DNA of 64,000 nt from Adenanthera pavonina. Lineage: Eukaryota > Streptophyta > Magnoliopsida > Fabales > Fabaceae. The notes beneath the pieces are model-generated. The model had not been told where the DNA came from, did no database searches, and saw only the letters and a program-made list of their open reading frames with translations. A program made the translations under genes and the position numbers. Positions 14,340-28,738 of this stretch are shown here, one piece after another. The stretch lies in the NCBI GenBank assembly GCA_026686845.1, contig JAIVEN010000003.1, forward strand, positions 932,501-996,500. Reading direction: 5' to 3'. How positions within the stretch are numbered: the stretch's first letter is position 1; the number at the start of each line of letters is the position of its first letter.

Positions 14340-16479
14340 ATTTTGTCATGATATTTTAAATACATTTAAAAATACAAAAACAAAAGAAATAAAAGTTTTT
14401 TTTTAAGCAAATTAGTAATTATCATTCAATTTCAAGATAAATGTCAATTTTCTAAAATCCAAAAAATCTCCCTTTAAATTCAATTTCTTTCGTCTAAAAT
14501 TTAAGAAGTTTCAAATTTCAATGAAAAAAAGAAGAAATTTAAAATTAAAATCTCTTTACTCTTAAATTTGGTGAATCTCTCCTTTGCTAATATACTAAAA
14601 AAAAGAAAATAAATAAAGATTTTTAAATTTAAATAAAATTTGCTCTTTTTTTTTTAAAGAGAAGAAGAAAAGAGAAAAAAAAAGGCAAAAAGGATTTTTC
14701 TTTCAATAAAATAGATAATGATAAAATCTATATAAAAAAAAAAGGAAGAAAGCTTCTGAAATAAAATCTTAAGTCCAAAAAATGAAATGAAATGATAAAG
14801 TCAGTATATATTAATCAAAAAGAAACAAGGAGAACGAAACAATAAAAGAAAATAAAACACAAAAAAATAATAAGAAATTAAGAGGGATTTTCACCTTAAA
14901 GCGGTTAAGCCACATAAAGCAGTGAGAAACAGAGAGCGAGCCAGGGTTGATCGAGCGTGAGTGAGAGAAGCAGAGCAACGGAGGCGCAGAAAAGGACAAG
15001 CATGATTCCCCGCTACTCCGTACCAGGTACAGCAAGGTAGTGGAGGCGAGGAAAACGATTCGGGACGAGCACGTTCCAGGATGATTGGAGCAGTCACGCG
15101 TTCGGCAAATCGATTTCTCCACTTGCTGAAATTCTATAAAAGGGGTACGAAGCGCAATTGGAGAAGGAAGAAAAAGCCCTAATCGAGAGAGATGAGGTGA
15201 GCGAGTTGCAGAACGAGTTTGAACGGAGGGAGAGGCAAACGTGAAGGAGGAAATTGAGCCGAAAGGAGAGAGACAGAAGGTCTGAGCGCGAACAACCAGA
15301 AAGGGCACGAGAGGCGAAAGAGAAAAGAGAAGAAGGAACGAGGGAGCAGCGAAAGGAAATCCCAGGAAGCAGAGAAGAAGAAGCCGAGGCAGAAGGAACG
15401 AAATTTGGAGGAAGGAAGGCATTGAACTGAGGCTCTTGCGTCCTTTTCTCTGTTTTTTCTCCGTCATCTTTCTCCATCATTCACTTTGGGGTCGGTTAAT
15501 TAATCTTCTTCGCATGATTTGGTCTTACAGTAGAGTTTCTTTAAGGGTCTGGGTGCTCTGTTTTTGTGTATGAAAGTAACATTAAGCTGTGATTGGCTTG
15601 CTGTGTAGATGAGCTCTATCTTATTAAGATAGATGCAAGATGTGTTTTGTGAATTTGTATCCTGATCCTATCACGAGTAGAAAATTGATTTTCTGTTTCT
15701 GTTTTAGAAAAAAAAAGGGTCCTGTTTTCCCAAGTTAGTTTCCTCAAGTTGCAAACTTCATATTGCATAAATGATGGTGATTATGAGCTATGTTTGCTAC
15801 ATTTGAGTAAAATGTCTTTCAGGCCTGGTGATGCTTTTGTGCACTTGAGAGATAATTGAAACGATTTGTTGTGGTTCTGGTTTATTGCAAACCATAGAAG
15901 TATTTCAAATAGTTCTTAAAGTATTAGATTCAAGCTTAGATGGTATGATCATTGTTTTGCCAAGGTTTTCCATAGGAAGTTGTTGTGTTCTGGCTCGATC
16001 TGGCTGTTCCTAGTCTAAGAAAGAGACATTACAGTTTGTAATATATGTGTCTTAACTAGTATTAAGCAGGTGGTAGAACAGTTAAATAAGGCAAATAAGA
16101 TTTTTTTTTTCTTGAGTTTGGCTTGTTCCTATGCACTCCAATGTATATTACAGTTTTGGTTCAATGACTTTAAATTAGGTTCATCTAGGAAGGATGTTTT
16201 AATTATCAAAGTCTGTCCAGTGAGAATGATGATCATGCACCATGGTTTTAACTTTATACGAGTATATGGTTTCTGTATTGAGATTCAAGCTTTGGATCTA
16301 ACTGAATCAATCTTATCAAGGAAATTGTGTGGGATTTGAACATCTCAAGTTATAACAACACTTGATTTAATTAGGCTATTGAGACTCGTCGAAACATTTA
16401 TTCAAAATTTTCTTCTAAGAAAGATTTATAATTTAGGAAATGACTGAATTAAATTCGAGTATTAATAAAGAGTTCATTC
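14340..16479. other. Non-TRL insertion segment with a purine-rich tract and TATA-like site
   Basis: This stretch lies between the homologous parts of blocks 1 and 2. It includes A/G-rich DNA at about 14640-14730 and a GC-richer, purine-rich stretch at 14890-15480. A TATAAAAGGGG site sits near 15136-15146, oriented to the plus strand, and T-rich intron-like DNA follows. Long open frames on the minus strand here are low-complexity products of the purine bias. The TATA site followed by purine-rich leader-like DNA resembles the U3/R region of a long LTR, but no ends or target duplication were found. Confidence 0.4.
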
Positions 16480-16985
16480 ATTCTGTGTTAGAGGAGGGGA
16501 ATCAAAAGTGCAATTTCACCTTTGTTTATGCGTGTCCGAACCCTGCTGTTAGACGTGATGTATGGTTGCAGCTTAGGAGAATTCGAGATAGTATAGATAG
16601 TTCGTGGTGCGTTGGGGGAGATTTCAATTGTATTTTGGCTGGCAATGAGAGAAGGTCGGCGACTCGGTTAGGCTCTCAAGTGGACCGTGACTTTTGCTCT
16701 TGGGTGGAGGATTTGGAGCTTATTGACTCGGGGTGCAAAGGCCCTCTCTATACTTGGCAACGTGAGGGATGTGAAAGTCATATTGGCTGGTGTTTTGGCA
16801 ATAATTTGTTCTTGGATCGTTTTCCTAATACTTAAGTTATTCATCTCCCTTTTTTCAAATCTGATCACCGCCCCATATTAATTCGGACAGAGGAGTTTCA
16901 ACCTAGACGGTCTCGAGTGAATATCTATTTAGGTTCAATGCACCTTGGGTGCTTCGTGACGATTTTGACAGGTTCATGGGGGAGG
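16480..16985 (+). pseudogene. LINE (L1-type) ORF2 endonuclease fragment
   Basis: The plus strand encodes the C-terminal half of an APE-type LINE endonuclease. In order it shows FTFVYACPNPAVRRDVW, GGDFNCIL (the conserved GDFN), DLELIDSGCKGPLYTWQR, a stop at 16833-16835, then the conserved SDHRPIL in the same frame. The next conserved string (FNAPWVLRDDFDRF) lies in a different frame, so there is also a frameshift. The fragment has neither the start of the endonuclease nor any reverse transcriptase. It sits next to the left border of TRL block 2 and may mark the breakpoint. Confidence 0.85.
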
Positions 16986-17354
16986 TTTTGCTATTTTACC
17001 TTCTTTAGTGTTATTTGTTACAAATGATTAATTTGATTTCAGTAACAATTCTACAAACAAATGTTGCATTGAGGTAATATCATATTGGTTTTGAATACAC
17101 ATTATTGTATTTTTGTCCTAATTAAAGTTCACCCTTGTAGTGATTGGTTTCAAATATAAACTTTATCTTGATTTTCATTTCTGCTGTGGGGTAACTGTAA
17201 TACTTTTTTCATTTATTAATGCTTTCTCATTGGTTATAAGGATTATTATTATTATTGTCTTCATTGATCCTACGTCGCTTTACTATTAATTATCTATTTC
17301 ATTCACCAGTAAACCATGAGGACGCCTAACGAGCAAAACAGGTGCATTCATGGA
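16986..17354. other. Junction DNA between the LINE fragment and TRL block 2
   Basis: AT-rich, with a short ATT microsatellite near 17240-17260. No gene is seen. Confidence 0.5.
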
Positions 17355-18166
17355 TTACTAAAGAAGGATTTTTTATTTTAATATAATGCTCAACCTTTTT
17401 ATTTTTTAATATTTTTATTTTTAATGGATATATAATACATATAAAATAAAAATAATTTTCTAACTTTTCATTTTTTTTAAAAAAAAATTAAAGATTAAGA
17501 ATTAAAATCATTAAATTTGGACTATTTAAATTAGATTTGAACCATCCATGCATGCTGTGATTGTCCTTGATATGAGCATTGAATCTGGATCCGATATATA
17601 TGATGGGAAGACTATAATTGTAAGGTGATATGAATCTGGCAGCTGATATTTTTGGGAAATTATTCAATTTAAGTACCAGCCGTTTGACAATGATTGGATT
17701 ATGATGGAATAGTAATCACTTGTCTTATACCGCAAGAGAAAGTCCTAAATGCATAAATATCAACATAAAATGTCATTGTTGTCACGAGAAAAGTGGTTTT
17801 TTTTACTGTAAGTTTATGTGAGGACAGAACAAAAATTGTTTTGGACCAACACCGTACCTACTGAAAAATTATTTAATATAAGTGATATCCAAGTTATGGA
17901 ATGTCATAGTACTTATTTACATTCACACATATATTTCTCACTACTATGGGGACTAACCCTCATGTGGCAGACTTTGCAATGTGATAAAATCACACCACAT
18001 CGTTATTCAATATATAGAATCGTTATTGAAGCCACTTATTTAAGCCCAAGGCTAGGGTTGTCCAAATAAAGTAAGACGAGCATTATTGGGTATAATCACT
18101 CGGATATGTATATATGTAACTTGAAGATTTTTCTTCAATTTGTTTGTTTCCCGGGCTGTTCAGAAC

Positions 18167-20205
<2,039 letters not shown>

Positions 20206-20303
20206 GTTTCTCCTTATCTTTCTCTCTCTGTCACTACTCTCTGCAACTGAACTATCAACAATAATATGAGCGATACTTAATTTATTCTGCTCGCTCGAAA
20301 GGG

Positions 20304-20312
20304 TTATATATA
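20304..20312 (-). promoter_or_regulatory. TATA box of TRL copy 2
   Basis: TATATATAA on the minus strand about 100 bases upstream of the ATG, in the same context (AAAGGGTTATATATAATGG) as copy 1. Confidence 0.6.
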
Positions 20313-20945
20313 ATGGTCACTGATGACCTGGTCGACGAGAGCGATTAACAGGATAAACGTACTTAGATATACGATGCATATCAGCTGATGGAAAAAGTGC
20401 CAAGTTACGTGGTGAAGTGTAATTAAGTAGAACTAGCCATTTCGTTCACTTCCAGCTTAATTTCAGTCAGTCATTAGTAATAGTTCTATTGCTGAACTTG
20501 GACCATTAAGGCATGCATGATTTTGGTCTCGTTGTTCCAAAGTTCAGCTCGTCATCGCCTGTGCCAAAATTTCATAAGTTGAAAGGATTTACGAGAAATA
20601 TAGTCGTACCAATTATATCACTCACAAATACTATTACAATTCTAAGGTACGCAAGTGATAACGTAAGTGATGATGAATGGATCTGGAGTTCTATTACTTC
20701 TTTGAGATCAATCTTATTCTAATCATGTTAAATTTTACATTTCAACTGAAGCTTTCGTTTCATACTTGAACTGAAGGTGAACTCAATTGTTTTCTTTAAT
20801 TATAACCTTTTAGCTTGAATACCTGTACAGATCGATGTTAATGATCATTTAACTCCAGAATAGTTTAGTTCCATTTGAAAAATAAGTAAATATTTATTTT
20901 ATTTTACTTTTTATTTGGTTTTAGGCATTAATGGAGTGTCTAATT

Positions 20946-21557
20946 TAGTATTAGGTGCTTGAAGTTGCATAAGATGTTTTCATTTATAATATATTAATGG
21001 CTAGAGACCTTCACTGATTAGAAAAAAAAATACAAGGAGGAAATTACAACATGCTAGCTTTAGCAGACATTAGTGGCAGTTTGAACTTAAAGCTACTGTT
21101 CAAGCACGCATTATTTGTGGTGGTTGCATAACAAAATGGACGCTAATGCATACTTTGACAATTTTTATGCCTTAACCACTGCTAACGGAAGTATGAATTG
21201 AAGTATTCAAATTATAAACTAGCATGAGTAGGTGTTTATGACCAACTGCTGTAGAGTATGATAAAGGGAAAGGTTGAATACGATAGAGGGCAAGGTCAAG
21301 GTTTTAGGAGGAAAAAATATTAGAGATTGTTGAGAAAAGTATGGAAATTATAAAGGAGGGAAAACTTCCGTACAAGGAGCTGCCAGTAAGGAGTATTTGT
21401 GCATGTTATTTCTGTCTATGGTGACGCATGTTATCTGATGCAAGTCTTATACCAAGTGAGAAGCCACTCTGATAATTAAGGAGTGATAATCCATTGGAGA
21501 ATTAATCAACCTCGTCAATATGTTACTTAGAACCTTGAAGATGATCTTCAATGTGTA
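20946..21557. other. Intergenic DNA, no gene recognised
   Basis: AT-rich and single-copy in appearance. No motif is recognised. Confidence 0.5.
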
Positions 21558-21866
21558 ATCAACACGTTCCACAAACTGATGGTTCGGACATCATCCATAG
21601 ATTGACTGCAATATATATATATATATATATTTATGTTTCAATATTTCTATGTCAATATTACGAAATATCTAACAATAAAATCTCTCAATTCTCATGCACC
21701 GCCCCAAACAAATAAATCAACACGTTCCACAAACTGATGGTTCGGACATGCATCATCCATAGATTGACTGCAATATATATATATATGTTTCAATATTTCT
21801 ATGTCAATATTATGAAATATCTAACAAAAAAATCTCTCAATTCTCATGCACCGCCCCAAACTAATA
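21558..21866. repeat. Two-copy direct tandem repeat, about 150 bp each
   Basis: 21558-21715 and 21716-21866 are nearly identical (both begin ATCAACACGTTCCACAAACT and end near CACCGCCCCAAAC). They differ mainly in the length of an internal AT microsatellite and a 4-base insertion (GGACATCATCC versus GGACATGCATCATCC). This looks like a recent local duplication. Confidence 0.85.
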
Positions 21867-22689
21867 AAACAAAAGATAACTTATGTGATTATGCGTGAAG
21901 CCTTGATACTATTCACAACTTATAAATAATGTGATTTATTATATATTTCATGCATTTTGGATATAAAAATCACATTTATACTAGTTCAAATTTTCAAGAA
22001 AAAAAACGAAATTGTAATAATAAAATAATAAATTAGTAAGATAATAACTTGGCCTCACCAGCTAATACAACGCATGCACTCTTGAAACTAGGTTTATCAA
22101 AAGAGATCATAATCTAGTATCATAATATATTATATCAAATTAGAATAGGAGAGTATTATTATTCTAACATTTATTTTTATTGAATTTTGTATAATATTAA
22201 ACATGTTTAAAATTACACAACTACACAGAATAAAATTTAGTTTTTTTATCTTGTGGGCGACCAAACTACATGATTGGTAGCAAGGAAACGATTTGGATAC
22301 TCTCCAACCAAAATCTCTTAAAACTATCTCTCCAACCAAATCTTAATCCTCCATGTAATTTAAGGGTTGCAATGTTTATTAAAAAAAACAGAAAAAGACT
22401 AAAAATGAGTGGAACAAGTGGTGAAATAAGTAGTGGAATAGGTTTAGTTTACATTGAGGTTAGAGATTTGGGTGAATAGAATCCAATTCCAGCAGAGAAA
22501 TCAATCGGACTATGATTGAAATTAGCAATTGCATAAACACTTTAATTAAATAAAAAAAGAAAGAAAAAGACTTTTTCTTTTCCTTTTTTTTTCTTTTTTT
22601 GACGAGATACAGTTCGAGAAATGTGTGGAGGATGCGATTTTCGCCGTTAAGAGTTAACGGAGGATGGGTAGTGTAGTGACACCTTAACG
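21867..22689. other. Intergenic DNA with poly-purine/poly-pyrimidine tracts
   Basis: No supported gene. An A/G tract and a T/C tract sit back to back near 22550-22600. Confidence 0.5.
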
Positions 22690-23570
22690 TAGGAAGGGTA
22701 GATCCTCTCCGTCCTGTCTCAATCAATATATAATAATGTGCGTTGGATTCATCCAACAGCTGAGAAAAATTTATTTCGCATGCTCTGCAAATATTTGTTG
22801 AATGCGGCGGACCGGGACTCCCTATCTTTCAGCCAAATATTCTCTTAAAACTTAATTTTCTTAATTTTAATATCTATATGAAAAAATTACTTTATATATG
22901 GATTCATTTTTTCTTAAATATAAAAAATATTATTTTCTTACCTCAAAAAATTTTTCCAGTGATTTTTCTCTTGTGGATATTATACAAGTTTTTTAATTAG
23001 TGTATAACTATAATGTTCAATTTTTATAATTAAATTAAAAATTGGCTAAAGTTATTTATTTCTCTTCAGTAAAAATCAGTGCACAGTTTCATAATTCAGT
23101 CTAGGTCAAAAAGAAAAAAAAATCCAATCAGCCCTTTTTGAAAACATTTGTTAAACGTTTCATACTGTTGAAATGAAAAATGTAAAAAAAAATGTTATAA
23201 AAAAGTTTTAAAAAATTACATTTAAAAATCCAAATAAAAAAATTATTTTCAATGATCAATTTATTATTAACTTGTGGGTTCTTTTAATTTTAAGAAAAGT
23301 TATGATGATATTTTTAAAGAATATAATTTTAAGAAAATTCAATGGAGCCATATCTAGCAATTTGAGAATGATATTTTACTTTGTCTACCATTTAGATGCA
23401 TCTAAAGACTATCATTTATTCTGTCAACAATATTAAAAAAAAAACAGAGAGAGAGAGAAAGAAGAAGAAGACTTCCATTTATTCTAGGCCCGTTGGATAA
23501 ATCCAACGCACATTATTATTAATTGATGGAGGATGGAGACAATTCCGCGGGAGAGGATCTGATCAATCCA
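22690..23570. repeat. Foldback-like element: inverted arms about 730 bp apart
   Basis: The arm at 22700-22758 (GATCCTCTCC ... AATAATGTGCGTTGGAT) recurs in reverse complement at 23491-23560. Each arm also holds a small palindrome (GTTGGATTCATCCAAC; GTTGGATAAATCCAAC). This may be a MITE or foldback element, or two opposite copies of one repeat. No target duplication was found. Confidence 0.5.
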
Positions 23571-23758
23571 AGGTAGTATAGTTGTGTACGGGGTTTATAT
23601 TTCATAATTATATTTTTTTCACTATATTTCTCTCGAAATATACTGTCTACGTTCACTTTTTTAAATAAAAAGGATCTAAAAGACTAAAAGGTATCAAATA
23701 ATGTTTAGGAAGATAATTAGAACATTGAATAAAAAATGTGTGTGTGTGTTTTTTTGTG

Positions 23759-23814
23759 TGGGTGGCGTGGGGTGCCGGGGGGTGGTGGGGGGTGTTGGGT
23801 TGCGTGAGGGGGCG
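23759..23814 (+). other. G-rich tract, candidate G-quadruplex
   Basis: Directly after a GT microsatellite the plus strand carries at least six runs of three or more G within about 55 bases (GGGTGGCGTGGGGTGCC, then GGGGGG, GGGGGG, GGG, GGGGG). This is very unusual against the AT-rich background. Confidence 0.7.
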
Positions 23815-24117
23815 GTTGCATGCAGGTACACGATTCGATGGAGGTTATATTATTAACAAGTCACACATATTACAAAATTACAGATTTATGTTTAACTGGA
23901 ATTGAACATTTTTGTTAGAAAAAATATAGAAACACGCAAGTCCATTCACCACACTAATATAGTAATAGTATATATATTGCTCATCCTTTGTATGCCTAAG
24001 TCAGATTAAAACTAGACAGTTATGATTTAATTTGATTTTTTTATATTTTAAATTCCTTTTATTTTAATAGATGTATAATGTAAGAAAAAAAAAGTAATTT
24101 TCCAATTCTATAAATTA

Positions 24118-24306
24118 GACAGTTAGAAGATTGTTGAGTTGATAAGGATGAGACTTATACTCCACAAAAGCATAGATTCAAATCCCACTGCTGATATGAG
24201 AACTTTATTAGTAGATAATATATAAATAACTCTATAAGCGATATTTGAGCTTTGAGACTTACCCTAAGATCTAACTCGCCTAAACTTTTCATAAAAAATA
24301 AAAACC
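24118..24306 (+). mobile_element. Probable tRNA-derived SINE
   Basis: A tRNA-like head (A-box-like GTTGAGTTGATAAGG near 24133, B-box-like GATTCAAATCCC near 24175) is followed by an unrelated body and an A-rich tail (CATAAAAAATAAAAACC). It interrupts sequence that is continuous in block 1. No clear target duplication could be fixed. Family unknown. Confidence 0.5.
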
Positions 24307-24704
24307 TTAAATTTGGAAAGTTGATATCCCATCTGAAAGTTGGACGAGCATTGAATCCTGATCCGGGATATTGTTTACATGATGTACGTAGATGGGGTTG
24401 CTAAAGTTGTGAGTGATAAGAAATTGTCATCTTCAAGCAGTAACGTCTCACAGAAAGTCCAAATGCATCAATCTCTACATATATATAAACAGCAGAGATT
24501 ATTCAGTTTGATTGGATTAGCGTCCTTAAGTACATACTTATGTTCTACAAAGAGTAAAATATTTTTATACCTAGCATTTCTTTTCTTCCTTTCTTTCTTT
24601 CTTTATTTCTTTCTTTTTTTTTTTTTTGGCCACATTTATAGCTAACATTTCATTTGTTCGCTTACTGCATGCAGCTGATAAAATATACTTGTTTCATTCA
24701 TTTT

Positions 24705-25446
24705 GAGGGGTGTCTTAGTGAGGGCTGGTGCAGCGCAATTAGTCCTTATCTTGTCTTTTTCCCACTCACACGCCAAGTTCTTGGTCAGTCGGTTTGTTGC
24801 TAGCTCCTGCATTTCATCACTTTTTCTTAACGAAATTCCCTCACCCCTCATCTTTCTCTTCTTCTTTTGATCCTGAAATTCAAATAAAGAGAGATAAATT
24901 ACGTTAATTTGGCTGCACCATATATGGATCCTAAATGTATCGCTGACACGCCAGCAATGGAGGATATAAAAATGTATATATGCTTCCGGATTCTGAAGCT
25001 TTTAGAAGAGGATGTGAAAGTTGGCTCATTTGGTATGCTTAAAAATGAGAAATCTTCCGCCGTAACATCCTCAGTTTGTTTTGTTATGTTTGTTCCCACA
25101 TTGTTTACCTAACTCAAATACATATATAATGAATAATCAGGCATTAGCTTACCCCAAAAATAGGTAATTATCACACCAAAAATCTCTCAGACTGGAAGAC
25201 TTATAAAAAAAGTAGTACATGTCTCACATGTTACATATTTTTTAACTACAGTTTGGTCTATCTCGTCCAAGTCTATACATTTTGGATAAATTATATATGA
25301 CCCCCTTTTCTTTGGGTTATTAATATATATGTATTGGTACAATTGATTAGTTACTAACAAGGATAGTGAGTTTGCCGTGAAATACAGAGGAGACTTCAGC
25401 TACTAGATCCTATCTCAGACTGATCTAGTAAGTTGAAATCCCTTGG
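24705..25446 (-). pseudogene. Tropinone reductase-like copy 3, remnant
   Basis: Three exon remnants are left on the minus strand. Exon 4 at about 24705-24815 reads RLTKNLACEW and RTNCAAPALTKTP. Exon 3 at about 24905-25110 has NNVGTNI, internal deletions and frame changes, and ends SIYGAAK. A 3' piece of exon 2 lies at about 25359-25446, with a further internal deletion. Exons 1 and 5 are absent and the block is cut off in exon 2. It is clearly non-functional. Confidence 0.88.
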
Positions 25447-26498
25447 CAATTGGAAATGGATTATTATCGATTGTAAATTGTATATACTTAATTTCCAGTT
25501 GAGACATAAAGATTTACAATTGATCCACATAAGTATAGTACATGGCGATTTTTCTTAAAATCAATGATAAACATAGTATATGACAATTTTTTTTCTCACT
25601 ACCCAGATTTTGTGGGAAAATTCGCAATATCAACACTTAATCTTATACTACAATCTATTAATTAATATCAATAGATTATAGTATAAGTTTGGATTGAGGA
25701 TGAACTAGACTTTAAAAAAGTCCGAGTTTACCCCGCTCCTGCATGCATGTATGCTTATTTAACCAAAGATATTGATTTGAGGATAAAGACATTAAAAAAT
25801 ATGGGAGAATGATGACAAATCATGCATTCTTTACATTATTCAATATTGATGATTATGTTGGATCATATTGTGTGATTTGATAACCCCTTAAAAGAAAAAA
25901 CGAAAGTGCAAACATAAAATTCTGTTTTTTTTTTTGTCATCTTGAGAATTGTTTCACAACATGAAATGAATTTTATTTAGACCACAATTAAGGTAGTCCA
26001 AGAGATATAATCATCCTCAATATCAATGACAATGCTTAAATTGATATTCTTTTGGACAATGTCTAGAGCACAAGCTATCAACCATGCACAGAATTGGAAT
26101 AGAGCACTCAACATAGACTATGAATCATGAAAAGATTAATTACACTACATTACAGGTTTTATAATAAATAATAATAAATAAATTAAGGATTTAATATTTA
26201 TTGAATTAGTTCTTGTTGAGTTATTTAATTTCTAGTGATTTTCATGAATAGGATATTATGTGGGAAGTCAATTCCTTGGAGAATAGATTAGATAAATGAT
26301 CATATATTATTGTTGAGATTGACTTAAAAAAGAGCATAAGAATTAGTTAAGGACTCAAAGGGTGTAAAAGAAAGACTCTTAAACGCACTACATAACTAAT
26401 AATTGCTTCATATCTCCAATATTCATGATCCAAGACACAAATCCATCAATTTAATGTAAACCAATTTAATTAGAATTTTAATTTTATGTTATATATTA
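25447..26498. other. Intergenic DNA with a perfect-looking hairpin
   Basis: AT-rich. Holds an inverted repeat at 25642-25659 / 25670-25687 (CTTATACTACAATCTATT against its reverse complement, 17 of 18 pairs) with a 10-base loop. No gene is recognised. Confidence 0.55.
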
Positions 26499-27217
26499 TG
26501 TTAGAGATAGTTTGAAAACTAGAGTCCCACATTGGATATGAGTAAGGCTTATGAAGTGAATATAAGAGAGAGAAGACAAATCATATTAAAAATAATTATT
26601 GAGGGAAAAATGTTAAGTAGATTTAAATATTATTTATTTAATATTTAAAGCACTTAGCATTTGGCACGTGGCGCGTCGTGATTATTGGATTGATCTAATG
26701 GTGGAGATCTAGTCTGGTATGAATTAGAGATTAATATTTTTAATTAATCATTTTTTCTTTTTTCTTTTCAAAAACAGAATTTCAAATAACAACGTTTTGA
26801 AACGGTATATTCTGAAACAATATGTTATTTGATATTCTGTTTCAATTTGACAACAACGTTTCAAATACAATGTTCAAAAATGAATAGGTTCACGAACAAC
26901 ATTTCAAATACAATATTCAGAAATAAACAGGTTCATAAACAATGTTTCAATTTTCTATTTTCCACTATTATAAAAGGATCAGACTAGAGACTAAAAGAAT
27001 CCCTCACATTCTTTTCTCTTACTTACAATCTCTCTGTTTCATTCTGTGTTTCAAGGTATCTGAAGTTGCTGTCAGATATCTTTGGTGCTTTGAATAACTC
27101 CTAGGGGTAATTCGTCATATTCCTGCAGTAAACCTAGTAGGGGCGAATAACACCTTAAGGACAGTGTGTTATCATACGTTTCTGGGCACCGGTTATTTTC
27201 ATATACTGTTTCTAACA
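26499..27217 (+). mobile_element. Copia-like solo LTR, 719 bp, TSD TATTA
   Basis: It begins TGTTAGAGATAG and ends CTGTTTCTAACA, so it has a TGTTAGA..TCTAACA terminal inverted repeat. It is flanked by a perfect 5-bp duplication TATTA (26494-26498 and 27218-27222). A TATA-like TATTATAAAAGG is near 26966. There is no internal region or second LTR, so this is a solo LTR. The copia assignment rests on size and end type only. Confidence 0.9.
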
Positions 27218-27660
27218 TATTAATCGTTGGTTTATTAATAATCAATCTAGGTTAGAGAATAAGTTGGGAGTGGATGAGGGATAGCTAGTTTCTACTTCGA
27301 TTGCTCTTATTCAAATTTAGGTTATTAGAAATTAAGTCTCAATGACTGATGTGGGCGAATTCCTCATGGGACGACACTATGATTTTATACTACTACGCGA
27401 TCCATACACCGGATTTCCTTAAATTATATTCAATAGAACTTAAAAAAAAAAAAAGCTTACAGTTGTGTATGTTGCATGGAATGTTACATATCGACAACTT
27501 CATAATTGATTAGTGATCTAGTTTGTATCACTAGATTCAATGATGATGATGTTTTCAGAACTTGTGTGCCCAGATTGCCAATATTGATATGATGATTTTT
27601 TTTTTAATTTTTACAATATTATGTGTTATTATTTAATTGTTCTTGCTATATATCAATGTT
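27218..27660. other. Intergenic DNA between solo LTR and block 4
   Basis: Includes 27464-27532, which resembles 7280-7345. No gene is seen. Confidence 0.5.
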
Positions 27661-28738
27661 AAAATCACGGTTTTATGTTTAACAGGAATCAAACATTTCT
27701 GTATAAAACAATACGTAGAAACGAGCAAATCCTTTTTCACCACAATAATATAATGCTTATCTTTCTTTTTCTTTTTTCTTCAATAAGGACAACTTATATA
27801 CAATTCACAGACCCATACCCCACACACGCACGCGGCAAATTCGAACATGTGACCTTTTCACACCACGGAAAGGGTTTTAGGACCCCACAAGTACCACTAT
27901 GGTAACATGCCATTGGCAATGCTCATCTTTTATACGGCTTGCCACTTGAGATTAAAATTAGATAAATAAAATTTGATTTGATTTGTTTCTATTTTTTTAT
28001 TTTAATATATTTATTATTTTTAATATAAAATAAAGATAATTTTTCAGCTCTCACTTTTTTAAAAAAATAATAAAATTATCACTTAAAATTTAAAAATAAA
28101 AAAAAATCAAATTTTAATTATCTAAATTAGATTTGGACGGTCTATATCTCATATAAAAAATAAACATGGGAATGACATATATAAATGTTGAATCCAAATT
28201 TGATATTAATTGTTTACGCAAAGTAGTATTGGGGCGTGAAGAATGCAGGACAAACTATAAGATGGGGAGACTATAGTTGTGAGGTGCCAAGAAATTTGTA
28301 GCTGATATTTTAGGGAGATCATTCAATTTGAATTGAATAGATTAGAATCTTTAGTTACATTTTAGAATGATTATGATGGGGAGGGAGACTAGTCCTGATC
28401 TTCAATACTTACATTTTACTCAGGACTAATAGTCCTTAATTTTTGAGACCATAGCAAATTTGAACTTGACTTCCATATATAATCAATTATTTAATGATAA
28501 AGTTACATGCGTTGCAACCACATGCTATGTGGTCAATATATATATATATATATATAACTACGTACAAAGGCAATTCATCATGAAATTTATCACAACTCCT
28601 ATTTATCAAACCATCTATTTAAGCCCAAGGCCATAAGTTGTCGATATAAAATAAGACGAGAATTATTGGGGATAATAAACACTAGGATACGCAACTTAAG
28701 ATTTTTCTTTTATTTTTTGCCAAGACTGGTTCGACCAC

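Larger units (their letters stand above)
23878..25446 (-). repeat. Tandem duplication block 3 (remnant, contains TRL copy 3)
   Basis: The 3' flank matches blocks 1 and 4 (TTTATGTTTAACTGGAATTG near 23886; CATTCACCACACTAATATAG near 23944). The block stops abruptly at about 25446 inside exon 2. Confidence 0.75.

Noticed and set aside
14811..15480. Minus-strand open frames up to 218 codons
   Set aside because: They lie opposite a purine-rich tract, so they are Ser/Leu/Phe-rich low-complexity translations with several overlapping frames. No domain is recognisable.
24118..24190. A functional tRNA gene
   Set aside because: A-box and B-box-like words are present, but the acceptor and anticodon stems do not form. 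SINE head is a better reading.
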